In this document: positions 18,508-26,851 of the stretch, in pieces
Layout of the letters: every line of letters begins with the position of its first letter
How positions within the stretch are numbered: the stretch's first letter is position 1
NCBI GenBank assembly: GCA_034927345.1
Contig: JAYFQE010000002.1
Location: 62,001 to 126,000 of the forward strand
From: JAYFQE01 sp034927345
GTDB taxonomy: Bacteria > Bacillota > Clostridia > Saccharofermentanales > UBA5734
Reading direction: 5' to 3'
DNA length: 64,000 nucleotides
Made by a program: the position numbers and the translations under genes
The notes under the pieces: generated by a model
The model's input: only the letters and a program-made list of their open reading frames with translations
Databases searched by the model: none
Told to the model about the DNA's origin: nothing

Positions 18508-19185
18508 ATGTTGACGCAGGAGCAGGTCTCGTTGATCGATCAGCTTTTTCCGGTTTTAACCGGTCTGGAGCCGAAAGTTCGGCAGGTTTTATTCGCGGCC
18601 GGGCAGATTGTCGATTTACCGGTTGGCCAGATGCTGATGCAGCAGAATCAGCAATGCCGGTTCATTCCTCTGGTCCTGACCGGGCAGCTGCGTATCTTCA
18701 AGCTGTCGCCCGGCGGCCGGGAAATGACTCTTTACAGAACCGGACCCGGGGATACCTGCCTTTTATCGATAGCCTGTCAGCTGAAAGACAATGATTTCCC
18801 GGCTTTGGCTCAGGTTGAAGAGGCGGCGCGCCTTTTTATGCTGCCGGCCGCGGTTTATCATGATGTCCTGGATATCCTGCCGGCCTGGAAAGATTTTTTA
18901 ATTCTGACGTTATACCGCCATCTGACTGAATCTATGGAAACTCTTGAATCCATAGCTTTCAGCCGAACTGACCACCGGCTGGCGGCCTGGCTGCTAGCCC
19001 GCCGGTCGGAAGGCAGTCCGGTAATCCGCTGTACCCATGAAGCCATAGCGATAGAATTGGGGACAGCGCGGGAAGTCATTTCGCGTTTACTCGGCGAATT
19101 AAAGAATCAGGGCATTGTTTCTCTGGGCCGGGGCAAGATCGAAATCATTCGTCCGGTGGACCTGGAGGCGTTAAGCCAAGATTGA
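18508..19185 (+). CDS. Crp/Fnr-family transcriptional regulator
   Basis: A 225-residue regulator. Residues about 20-130 form a cyclic-nucleotide-binding-like beta roll (LVLTGQLRIFKLSPGGREMTL, GPGDTCLLS), and residues about 150-220 form a helix-turn-helix of the Crp type (HEAIAIELGTAREVISRLL, LKNQGIVSLGRGKIEII). The N-terminus lacks the FNR-type cysteine cluster. CLLS occurs where cAMP-binding proteins have a Gly-Glu pair, so cAMP is unlikely to be the ligand. The ATG follows GGAGGACAGC. It shares a transcript with thioredoxin, suggesting a redox or oxygen-stress role, but the effector is unknown. Confidence 0.85.
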   Translation: MLTQEQVSLIDQLFPVLTGLEPKVRQVLFAAGQIVDLPVGQMLMQQNQQCRFIPLVLTGQLRIFKLSPGGREMTLYRTGPGDTCLLSIACQLKDNDFPALAQVEEAARLFMLPAAVYHDVLDILPAWKDFLILTLYRHLTESMETLESIAFSRTDHRLAAWLLARRSEGSPVIRCTHEAIAIELGTAREVISRLLGELKNQGIVSLGRGKIEIIRPVDLEALSQD

Positions 19186-19238
19186 ATCTGGCTGCCCAAA
19201 TGTAAAAATACGATTTCAGTTATAATAAATTAAACCTG

Positions 19239-19270
19239 AACGGCCTGAAGAAATTCTGAAGGCCGTTTTT
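19239..19270 (+). terminator. Terminator after the Crp/Fnr gene
   Basis: Stem AACGGCCT (19239-19246) with AGGCCGTT (19260-19267), followed by a T-run. Classic intrinsic terminator shape. Confidence 0.75.
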
Positions 19271-19442
19271 TAGACTCTCTTAAAAAGAATCATCCCGTTT
19301 ATAGTGCCTCCGAAGCCTGTAAAACAGACGTTTGAAGCTCTTTGTACTATTGCGGAAAAACGAGCCGAAAAAACAGGGCGGCCGTCGGATTAGAATGGAC
19401 CGTCTTTCAAAATATTTTATTTTTATCAACAAATAATTATGT

Positions 19443-19448
19443 TATAAT
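19443..19448 (+). promoter_or_regulatory. Possible -10 box of the spe operon
   Basis: Consensus TATAAT 59 bp before speD in an AT-rich stretch. No good -35 hexamer is seen at 17 bp. The rest of the 19271-19442 interval shows no gene or obvious RNA structure. Confidence 0.4.
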
Positions 19449-19506
19449 CGCGCTTGATTTCCTAAAAAGCAATCTGACTGAGTAGGAGGAGGATTTTTAT
19501 ACTGAA

Positions 19507-20331
19507 ATGAACAAAACCAATATGGGCAGAATCAAACTGCATGGATTCAACAATCTAACCAAGACGCTCAGCTTCAACATGTATGATATCTGTTATGCCA
19601 AGTCGGTTGATGACCGTAACGCGTATATTGCTTACATTGATGAACAATATAACGCCGAGCGTCTGACAACGATCCTGGAGCATGTGACCCAGATTATCGG
19701 GGCGAATATTCTGAACATTGCCAAACAGGATTATAATCCCCAGGGTTCAAGCGTCACCATTCTGATCTGCGAAGAGGCGATCGACCCGAACCATTCGGCA
19801 AACAAGCTGGAAGAAAACGAAATGCCCGGCCCGATTCCGGAAATTGTCCTGGCTCATCTGGATAAAAGCCACATAACCGTGCATACCTATCCCGAATATC
19901 ATCCGGACGGCGGCGTCGCGACCTTCCGGGCGGATATCGACGTGTCGACCTGCGGCCAGATTTCGCCTTTAAAAGCGCTGAGTTATCTTATTCAGAGCTT
20001 TGACGCGGATATCATGACCCTGGATTATCGGGTCCGGGGGTTTACCCGGCAAATAACCGGTGAAAAAATCTTTATCGATCACAATATAACGTCGATCCAG
20101 AATTTCATACCGGCACAAGTTAAAGCCAATTACCAGATGATCGATGTGAATGTGTATCAGGAAAATATATTTCATACCAAATGCAAGCTGAAGAATTTCG
20201 ATTTGGATAATTATCTCTTCGGTTATTCCCAGTCGGATCTGCATCCGGGAGAAGTGCGGATGATTACCCGGAAAATCATGCGCGAAATGGATGAAATCTA
20301 TAACGGCCGCAATATGCCGTGGATCGATTGA
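19507..20331 (+). CDS. speD: S-adenosylmethionine decarboxylase proenzyme
   Basis: A 274-residue proenzyme of the long (E. coli-like, class 1A) SpeD type. It contains the self-cleavage site HLDKSHITVHTYPE, where Ser121 would become the pyruvoyl cofactor. It also has DIDVSTCGQISPLKALSYLI with the conserved cysteine and DYRVRGFTR downstream. It makes decarboxylated S-adenosylmethionine, the aminopropyl donor for spermidine synthase encoded two genes on. The ribosome site AGGAGGAGG ends about 14 bp before the ATG, longer than usual, and there is no nearer start codon in frame. It is the first gene of a four-gene polyamine operon, 20 bp ahead of speA. Confidence 0.92.
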   Translation: MNKTNMGRIKLHGFNNLTKTLSFNMYDICYAKSVDDRNAYIAYIDEQYNAERLTTILEHVTQIIGANILNIAKQDYNPQGSSVTILICEEAIDPNHSANKLEENEMPGPIPEIVLAHLDKSHITVHTYPEYHPDGGVATFRADIDVSTCGQISPLKALSYLIQSFDADIMTLDYRVRGFTRQITGEKIFIDHNITSIQNFIPAQVKANYQMIDVNVYQENIFHTKCKLKNFDLDNYLFGYSQSDLHPGEVRMITRKIMREMDEIYNGRNMPWID

Positions 20332-20351
20332 GCGGAGCGGGGGGAATATAA

Positions 20352-21815
20352 ATGAAGAACAAACAAGCCCGCGCGCCTTTATACGAGGCTTTGGATCAAT
20401 ATGCCAACGCCGGCCTGGTTCATTTCGATGTGCCCGGCCATAAGAAGCGTCTGCATGACGGTCTGGGCGAATTCATCGGTGAACGGACAGTCCAGCTGGA
20501 TGCCAATTCGACGAAAGAACTCGATATGCTGTCCAACCCGACCGGTATTATCCGCGAAGCCGAAGTCCTGCTCGCCGACGCTTATGGCGCCGATTACGCC
20601 TATATGCTGGTCAATGGTTCGACTTTTGGCGTCCAGGCCATGATTATGGCGGCCTGCGGCCCGAAAGACAAGATCATTCTACCGCGCAATGTCCATAAAT
20701 CAGCCATCAACGGCATCATCCTCAGCGGCGCCGTACCGGTTTTCGTCGAACCGGAGATCAACCGGGAATACGGCATCGCCAACGGTATTTCGTATGAACA
20801 GGTTAAACGCGCCATCCATGACAATCCGGATGCCAAGGCCGTATTACTGATCAATCCGACTTATTTCGGCGTTGTCTCGGATATCCGGGCGATTATCAAA
20901 TTGTGCCATCGGCATCAGATGATGGTTCTGGCTGATGAAGCTCATGGCGCGCATTTCCCGTTCTATCCCGAATTCCCGGATAACGCCAGCGCATCAGGCG
21001 CGGATCTGGCAACGGTCAGCATGCACAAAACCGGCGGTTCGCTGACGCAAAGCTCGGTTCTTCTTTTAAATGAACGGATCATCACGCACAGCCAGATGCT
21101 GACGGTGATCAATCTGATGCAGACGACCAGCGCCTCCTATCTTCTGATGGCCAGTCTTGATCTGGCGCGGCGCAATCTGGTCATGGAAGGCCAGGCCCGG
21201 TATGACGTCATTTTCCGCGCCGTCGAAGAAGCCAAAAGGAAACTGATCGCTACTCCGGGCTTGCAGGTGTTAACCCGCGAGGATATCAACGGGCAGGGCT
21301 TTTACGATTACGATGAAACGAAAATTGTCGTGAAAGTCAATGATCTGGGCCTGACCGGTTTTCAGGTGTATGATCTGATGCGGCAGGAATTCAACATTCA
21401 GCTGGAACTGGCTGAAACGTATGTTGTGCTGGCTGTGGTTGGCATCGGTGATGATGAATCAACGATCAACCGTCTGGTAGAAGCTCTGCAAAGTATAGCG
21501 GGCCGTTATTATGGCAGGCAAAATCCCTTCCTGCTCGATCAGAGCAGCCTTTTCGAGAAGCCGATGACCGTCGTTTCGCCGCGCGAAGCTTTCTATAGCC
21601 CTAAACGGCTGGTGCCGATCGATAAGGCGGTCGGCGAGATCTGCGCCGAATCGATCATGATTTATCCCCCGGGAATTCCTTTGGCCATCCCCGGGGAAAA
21701 AATGTCGCAGAACATCGTCGATCATTACCAGTTTTATCGCCAGCAAAACTGCGTTGTCATGAACAATGCCGATGATCCGGATATGATTCAGGTTCTTGGC
21801 GAACCGACCGAATGA
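20352..21815 (+). CDS. speA: Arginine decarboxylase, Orn/Lys/Arg fold-I type
   Basis: A 487-residue PLP-dependent decarboxylase of the Bacillus SpeA type. Key parts are the N-terminal FDVPGHKKRLHDGLG, LVNGSTFGVQAMIMA, the PLP aspartate in ADEAHGAHF, and the Schiff-base lysine in VSMHKTGGSLTQS. The C-terminal PPGIPLAIPGE is a family signature. Length matches Bacillus SpeA. The family includes lysine and ornithine enzymes, but the agmatinase gene downstream argues for arginine as substrate, giving agmatine. It starts 20 bp after speD with GGAGCGGGGGG upstream, and argG/argH elsewhere in the window supply arginine. Confidence 0.9.
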   Translation: MKNKQARAPLYEALDQYANAGLVHFDVPGHKKRLHDGLGEFIGERTVQLDANSTKELDMLSNPTGIIREAEVLLADAYGADYAYMLVNGSTFGVQAMIMAACGPKDKIILPRNVHKSAINGIILSGAVPVFVEPEINREYGIANGISYEQVKRAIHDNPDAKAVLLINPTYFGVVSDIRAIIKLCHRHQMMVLADEAHGAHFPFYPEFPDNASASGADLATVSMHKTGGSLTQSSVLLLNERIITHSQMLTVINLMQTTSASYLLMASLDLARRNLVMEGQARYDVIFRAVEEAKRKLIATPGLQVLTREDINGQGFYDYDETKIVVKVNDLGLTGFQVYDLMRQEFNIQLELAETYVVLAVVGIGDDESTINRLVEALQSIAGRYYGRQNPFLLDQSSLFEKPMTVVSPREAFYSPKRLVPIDKAVGEICAESIMIYPPGIPLAIPGEKMSQNIVDHYQFYRQQNCVVMNNADDPDMIQVLGEPTE

Positions 21816-21831
21816 AAGGAGCGCTATCAAT

Positions 21832-22701
21832 ATGGATTTATGGTATAGCGAATATCACGCCCCCGACACCCGCTTTTCGATCCAGGTCAGCAAGCAGCTG
21901 CACAGTGAACAAACCCCTTTTCAGCAAATCGATTTTTTTGAATCCGATACCTTTGGCACCTTCTTTACACTGGACGGGCTGATGATGGTGACGGCCAAAG
22001 ATGAATTTATGTACCACGACATGATTTGCCACCCGGCCTTTTGCGTCAATCCCGATATACGCCGGGTCCTGATCATCGGCGGCGGTGACGGCGGATCGAC
22101 CCGGGAGGTTTCCCGTTATCCGCAGGTTGAGAACATTGATCTGGTAGAAATTGACGAACGGGTCGTCCGGCTGTGCCAGCAGTATTTACCGCAGACCGCG
22201 GCTGTGCTGGATCAGGATCCCCGCGTCAAGATGCATTTCCAGGACGGCCTGCGTTTCGTCGCCGACGCCGCGCCTGGCAGCTACGACTTGATTCTGGTTG
22301 ACTCGACCGATCCGGTCGGGCCCGGAGAAGGATTGTTTTCCTATGCTTTTTATCATCATTGTTTTGCCGCGCTCAATGAACGGGGCATCTTGATCAATCA
22401 GCACGAGAGCCCTTATTATACGGCTTATGCCCGGGAAATGCGCCGTTCCCACGCCAAGATCAAGGAAACATTTCCAATTGCCGAGGTTTATGATTTCCAT
22501 ATGCCGACCTATCCCTCCGGCCATTGGCTGTTTGGATTTGCCTCAAAAAAATTCCATCCGCTGCATGATGCCAGACCGGATGATTGGCAGGCGATCGGCT
22601 TAAAGACCCGTTATTTTAATACCGAGCTGCATCGGGCGTCTTTTGCCTTGCCGACTTATGTACGAGAAGCCCTGGAGGCGCAGGATGAACGGCATACCTG
22701 A
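21832..22701 (+). CDS. speE: Spermidine synthase
   Basis: A 289-residue aminopropyltransferase. It shows LWYSEYHAPDTRFSIQV, the TLDGLMMVTAKDEFMYHDM putrescine-site segment, the nucleoside-binding RVLIIGGGDGGSTREV, DLVEIDERVV, and the catalytic DLILVDSTDPVGPGEGLF. It transfers the aminopropyl group from decarboxylated S-adenosylmethionine to putrescine. Start at 21832 follows AAAGGAGCG, 16 bp after the speA stop. The 3' end overlaps the agmatinase start by 17 bp, a sign of coupled translation and of matched supply of putrescine. Confidence 0.94.
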   Translation: MDLWYSEYHAPDTRFSIQVSKQLHSEQTPFQQIDFFESDTFGTFFTLDGLMMVTAKDEFMYHDMICHPAFCVNPDIRRVLIIGGGDGGSTREVSRYPQVENIDLVEIDERVVRLCQQYLPQTAAVLDQDPRVKMHFQDGLRFVADAAPGSYDLILVDSTDPVGPGEGLFSYAFYHHCFAALNERGILINQHESPYYTAYAREMRRSHAKIKETFPIAEVYDFHMPTYPSGHWLFGFASKKFHPLHDARPDDWQAIGLKTRYFNTELHRASFALPTYVREALEAQDERHT

Positions 22702-23605
22702 ACAAGAATCCTGTTTCCCGGTTCTTGATCCGCGCTTTTTAGGTTGCGATGCTTCATTTCACGAAGCATCCGTCGTTCTTTTCGGCGCTCCTTATGATGG
22801 TACGGCTTCCTTCCGGCCCGGATCCCGCTTCGGCCCCGCGGCCATGCGCCAGGATTCGGCCGGCCTGGAAACCTACAGCCCCTATCTGGACCGGGAATTG
22901 CCGGCCGGCCAGGTTCACGACCTCGGCGATCTGGAACTGGCGCCCGGCGACCGGAATATGGTTCTCGAACGAATCCGCGGCACGACGGCCCGGATCGTGG
23001 CCGCCGGGAAAACGCCGGTTATGCTGGGCGGCGAACATCTGGTGTCCTTGCCGTCGGTTGCCGCTTGCCTTGAGCGATGGCCGGACTTATGCGTCCTTCA
23101 TCTTGATGCTCATGCCGATTTGCGTCAGGATTACCTGGGTGAAAGATTGTCGCACGCGACGGTGATGCGCCGCGTCTGGGATCTGGTTGGCGACAGCCGC
23201 ATCTTTCAGATGGGCATCCGCTCGGGAACCAAAGATGAGTTTGATTTTGCCCGGTCCGGCCATACTTGCCTGAAACCCTTCGATCTGGAATCATTGCCTG
23301 AAGTCCTGGCCTTACTGGGTACGCGTCCGATTTATTTAAGCCTTGATCTGGATGTTCTGGATCCTTCTGCTTTCCCCGGAACAGGAACGCCGGAACCTGG
23401 CGGCGTTGATGTAAAAAGCCTGATGCGCCTGATTCACAGCCTGCCGCAAAAGCAGATTATCGGCGCCGATCTGGTTGAACTGGCGCCTCATTATGACATC
23501 AGCGGCTGCTCGACGGCCGTCGCTTTAAAAATTTTGCGCGAGCTTTTAATCGGCCTTTTAAGTCCGGCATCGGGGACCTGTGCTATAATAAAGTCAGGCT
23601 TATAG
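22685..23605 (+). CDS. speB: Agmatinase
   Basis: A 306-residue ureohydrolase. The manganese-binding motifs are all present: GGEHLVSLPSV, LHLDAHADLRQDY and LSLDLDVLDPSAFPGTGTPEPGG (split here as SLDLDVLDPSAFPG then TGTPEPGG). It converts agmatine to putrescine and urea, closing the route from arginine to putrescine. The start at 22685 lies inside the 3' end of speE and is preceded by TGGAGGCGCAGG. It is the last gene of the polyamine operon; 30 bp separate it from the next gene, so read-through is possible. No terminator is seen. Confidence 0.92.
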   Translation: MNGIPEQESCFPVLDPRFLGCDASFHEASVVLFGAPYDGTASFRPGSRFGPAAMRQDSAGLETYSPYLDRELPAGQVHDLGDLELAPGDRNMVLERIRGTTARIVAAGKTPVMLGGEHLVSLPSVAACLERWPDLCVLHLDAHADLRQDYLGERLSHATVMRRVWDLVGDSRIFQMGIRSGTKDEFDFARSGHTCLKPFDLESLPEVLALLGTRPIYLSLDLDVLDPSAFPGTGTPEPGGVDVKSLMRLIHSLPQKQIIGADLVELAPHYDISGCSTAVALKILRELLIGLLSPASGTCAIIKSGL

Positions 23606-23635
23606 AGAAACCAAGACCAGATTCTGGAGGGCGCC

Positions 23636-24103
23636 ATGGCTGATCCTACCATGGGTGAAATAACATTTTTCCTGAAATTTTTCGGCATGACCTTAAGCGG
23701 GATGGCCGGTTTATTAATGTTATTATCCGGATTAATCTACTTGATGCGGCGGCTGGTCAGGCATCATGTGTCCGAGTCGGATCTTGACCTGATCGGCCAG
23801 GAAGCGGTTGTCATAAAATCCATCCGGCCGAAAAAATCCGGCCAGATCCGCTACAGCACAGCCGAGGGTATGAAGGAAGCCGACGCTGTCGGCACCGAGC
23901 TGATCAAGAGCGGCAGCCGGGTCCTGATTACCGCAACCGAGCGCCATCAATTCCGCGTCCGCAAATTGGCCGGAGAGGACCGGGCCGATGCGGCTTACGC
24001 ATTCAATAAAAATACTGAATCTCCTATACTGGTTGATCCGGCGCCGACTTTAGCTAAAGCTACCGATAAAACCGATCTGCCGATCAACCATCCTTCAGCC
24101 TGA
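23636..24103 (+). CDS. Small membrane protein with NfeD-like OB fold
   Basis: A 155-residue protein with one long hydrophobic segment at about residues 10-37 (FFGMTLSGMAGLLMLLSGLI). It is followed by a domain that resembles the C-terminal OB fold of NfeD proteins: DLIGQEAVVIKSIRPKKSGQI then GSRVLITATERHQFRV. The last 40 residues look disordered. NfeD proteins usually pair with stomatin-like SPFH proteins in membrane microdomains; no such partner is next to it. The ATG follows TGGAGGGCGCC. Its stop overlaps the start of the radical SAM gene by one base. The assignment rests on pattern only. Confidence 0.55.
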   Translation: MADPTMGEITFFLKFFGMTLSGMAGLLMLLSGLIYLMRRLVRHHVSESDLDLIGQEAVVIKSIRPKKSGQIRYSTAEGMKEADAVGTELIKSGSRVLITATERHQFRVRKLAGEDRADAAYAFNKNTESPILVDPAPTLAKATDKTDLPINHPSA

Positions 24104-25914
24104 TGGCTAAAATTAACTTATCGGCAATGTCCGACCGGATTGTCCTTTGCGGCCTGAATGCCCGGTATATGCATACCAGTCTGGCTTTGCGCGATCTGGC
24201 GGCCATGGTCCGGCTTCATTGGCCGGAGGAGCCGGAACCGGAACTGGTTCTGCGTGAATGGACCATCAACGACCAGGAATTGATGATTCTAAGCCGCCTG
24301 TATCGCGAGCGGGCGGCGGTTTATGCTTTTTCCTGTTATGTCTGGAACTGGAATCTGGTTCGGCTGATCAGCCGCTCATTGAAAAAAGTATGCCCTGACG
24401 CCTGGATTATCTGGGGCGGCCCGGAAATGAGCGGCGATACGGCGGAGATCATGCGCGCAGAACCGGAAGTCGACCTGATTATCAGCGGCGAAGGGGAGCC
24501 GGCCTTTCTTCATACGCTGCAGGTTTTGTACAAGACCCGGCAGCCCCGGCCTGCGTCGCTTGATGAGCATCTGGCCGATATTGCTAATCTGACCTGGCGC
24601 GACAGATCCGGATCGGTCCGGATCAATCCGGCCGGACCGCTGCTGGCCGGCGACGGCTGGCCTTTTCCGTATACAGACGGTGATTTGGCGGCGCACAAAG
24701 AGCAGATTCTTTATTATGAAGCGGCCCGCGGCTGTCCGTTTCATTGCAGCTATTGCCTGTCGGCTTTGGACAAAACGGTCCGCTGCCGGCCTCTGCCATT
24801 GGTTTTTGCCGAATTGAAGCGCTTTTTGGCGGCCGATGTGCGGCAAGTCAAATTTGTCGACAGAACCTTTAACTGCCAAAAAGAACGGGCTTTGGCCATC
24901 TGGCGTTTCCTGACAGACCAGTGGCAGGCCGGGCCGTTTCGTACGAATTTCCATTTTGAGATTGCCGGCGATCTGCTCGACGATGAAGCTGTGGCCGTTC
25001 TGGCTGTGGCGCCGCCCGGATTGTTTCAGCTGGAAATCGGCGTCCAGACCATCCAGCCGGCGGTACTGCAAGCGATCAACCGTTCCTGCCGGCTGGACAT
25101 TCTGCAGCGCCGGATCGCGGCAGTACGCCGGCCCGGCAATATTCATATTCACCTGGATCTGATTGCCGGGCTGCCCGGCGAACGGTTTGACGAATTCGGC
25201 CGATCCTTTGACTGGGTCTATCGGCTGAATCCGCATACGCTGCAATTAGGCTTCCTCAAGATCCTGCCCGGGGCGCCGATGCAGGAAACCGCGCGGGAAC
25301 GCCATTTCCTCTGGCAGGAGGAGCCGCCCTATGAGATTTTGCAGTCGGACGGCCTGGATTATGGTGAATTAATGACATTAAAGCAGATCGAACAAGTGCT
25401 CGACCTTTATGACAACAGCGGCCAGTTTTCACGTTCCGTGACCTGGCTGGCAGGCCGCTGGCCGCGCCCGTTTCTGTTCTATCAAAAAATGGCGGCCTGG
25501 TTTGACCAGGCCGGCTGTCTGGACCGGGCGCTGGGTTACGGCGAACGCGCTCAGCTGCTCTGGACATTTGGCTGTGCCGAAACGCCGGAATTACGGAATG
25601 ATTCCTGGCTGGCCGGCGCCTGGCTGGATCTGCTGCGGATCGATTATGTGGCCGGCGGACAAAAAGATCGCCCGGCCTGGCTGCATTTCTGGGAAGATGA
25701 TCCTGATCCGGCTGCCCGGGAACGCTTCGTCACGATTAAGCAGGCCTACCTGCAGCGCCGCTCCGACAAACGCCGGATCCGGATTGACCGATTATCCTTT
25801 AACTGGCTGCACTATAATAAGACCGGTGAATTAAAGCCGGGAAACTGGGTCGTTATCGAAGACTTGTCCGGTTATCATCCGGTTCTGGCCGATGCCTGGC
25901 CGGATCCCGGCTGA
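24103..25914 (+). CDS. B12-binding-type radical SAM protein, DUF4080 family
   Basis: A 603-residue protein. Residues about 10-140 are cobalamin-binding-like (VLCGLNARYMHTSLALRDLA, WIIWGGPEMSGDT, DLIISGEGEPAF). The radical SAM cluster motif GCPFHCSYC is at about residues 210-218 (CX3CX2C), followed by VKFVDRTFNC and LEIGVQTIQPAVLQAINR, typical of the elongator/MiaB-like SAM barrel. The C-terminal third matches the DUF4080 extension. The classic cobalamin His ligand (DxHxxG) is not evident, so actual B12 binding is doubtful. Members are common in Clostridia but have no assigned reaction. Translational overlap with the NfeD-like gene suggests a shared task. Confidence 0.8.
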   Translation: MAKINLSAMSDRIVLCGLNARYMHTSLALRDLAAMVRLHWPEEPEPELVLREWTINDQELMILSRLYRERAAVYAFSCYVWNWNLVRLISRSLKKVCPDAWIIWGGPEMSGDTAEIMRAEPEVDLIISGEGEPAFLHTLQVLYKTRQPRPASLDEHLADIANLTWRDRSGSVRINPAGPLLAGDGWPFPYTDGDLAAHKEQILYYEAARGCPFHCSYCLSALDKTVRCRPLPLVFAELKRFLAADVRQVKFVDRTFNCQKERALAIWRFLTDQWQAGPFRTNFHFEIAGDLLDDEAVAVLAVAPPGLFQLEIGVQTIQPAVLQAINRSCRLDILQRRIAAVRRPGNIHIHLDLIAGLPGERFDEFGRSFDWVYRLNPHTLQLGFLKILPGAPMQETARERHFLWQEEPPYEILQSDGLDYGELMTLKQIEQVLDLYDNSGQFSRSVTWLAGRWPRPFLFYQKMAAWFDQAGCLDRALGYGERAQLLWTFGCAETPELRNDSWLAGAWLDLLRIDYVAGGQKDRPAWLHFWEDDPDPAARERFVTIKQAYLQRRSDKRRIRIDRLSFNWLHYNKTGELKPGNWVVIEDLSGYHPVLADAWPDPG

Positions 25915-25918
25915 GCCG

Positions 25919-26692
25919 TCAGACCGGGCGATGACGGCGCATGGCCTCCATGGCGTCCTGATAGCCTGTGCTGATGCTGACATCGAGGGTTTCGTTGCGG
26001 ACATCCATCAATCCGCCCAAAGGCCGGGTCGGCTTGATGGAGATAATCTCCAGGCCGCTTCGGTTATAGGGCCTGATCGGGCCGATGCCGCCGACCTCGA
26101 TTTCGATGAGCCGCTGATAACCCTTTTCAATCAGCATTTCGGTCGGCCGGTTATTATAGACGCCGCCGTCGATAAATCGCTTGCCCTCAATCCGTACGGC
26201 GCGGAATACCGGCATGCTGGCGCTGGCCAGAATATAGTCCAGGATCTGGCCGGACTGGATATCCTGGCGGAAAACGGTCACCGGCTGCATATCGGTGATT
26301 GAATAAGTGAGCAGGCCGAATTCAATAGCCGATTCACGTAGGCGCTTTTCTTCAATATATTGTTCCAGCTGACTGCGCAGCGGCGTCGTATCCAGGCCTT
26401 TTTCCTGAATGACCAACCGTGCCAGCGCCGGCAGATTATGGAAATCAAAAAGGTCATCGGCAACCGGCAAAGGTTCGGGAAGTTTGACCAGATCACGGAT
26501 TGATACCTGATGCCAGGCTTGATAAGCCAGATCCCAGTCTCCCTGGCAAATCAGCGCGGCGTTGATTGCGCCGATCGAAACGCCGACTGCAGCCTTGATC
26601 GATATGCCCAGATCACGTAAAGCTTGCCAGACGCCGATCTGATAAGCGCCCCGCGCTCCGCCGCCGGCTAGAACAAGACCATATTCATTCAT
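25919..26692 (-). CDS. Patatin-like phospholipase/esterase
   Basis: A 257-residue protein of the patatin/RssA family. The oxyanion motif is AGGGARGAYQIG (residues 9-20), the nucleophile is Ser39 in GVSIGAINA, and the catalytic aspartate lies in IDGGVYNN at about residue 175. No signal peptide is present, so it acts inside the cell on lipid or acyl ester substrates. Start at 26692 was chosen for GGGAGG eight bases upstream; an in-frame ATG further out lacks a site. It is a single gene, convergent with the DUF4080 gene (4 bp apart) and divergent from pgi. Confidence 0.88.
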   Translation of the reverse strand: MNEYGLVLAGGGARGAYQIGVWQALRDLGISIKAAVGVSIGAINAALICQGDWDLAYQAWHQVSIRDLVKLPEPLPVADDLFDFHNLPALARLVIQEKGLDTTPLRSQLEQYIEEKRLRESAIEFGLLTYSITDMQPVTVFRQDIQSGQILDYILASASMPVFRAVRIEGKRFIDGGVYNNRPTEMLIEKGYQRLIEIEVGGIGPIRPYNRSGLEIISIKPTRPLGGLMDVRNETLDVSISTGYQDAMEAMRRHRPV

Positions 26693-26767
26693 TTGTTTGC
26701 CTCCCGCAATGATGGTCATCCTGAACAGTCAAGATTATTATCGCATAGAATTCATAAAAAGCGTGCG

Positions 26768-26796
26768 TTGCATCGGCGTGAATGATGCATTATACT
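26768..26796 (+). promoter_or_regulatory. Promoter of pgi
   Basis: TTGCAT at 26768-26773, 17-bp spacer, TATACT at 26791-26796. Predicted start near 26803, about 50 nt before the pgi ATG. Confidence 0.6.
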
Positions 26797-26851
26797 TGAC
26801 GTTGATTTATGAGCGTTCCCTTTGCGGGGATATAAAACTGGAGGGGTTAAG

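Noticed and set aside
24376..25245. Long open frame on the minus strand inside the DUF4080 gene
   Set aside because: Antisense to a well-recognised protein, no ribosome site, no motif; a by-product of codon bias.
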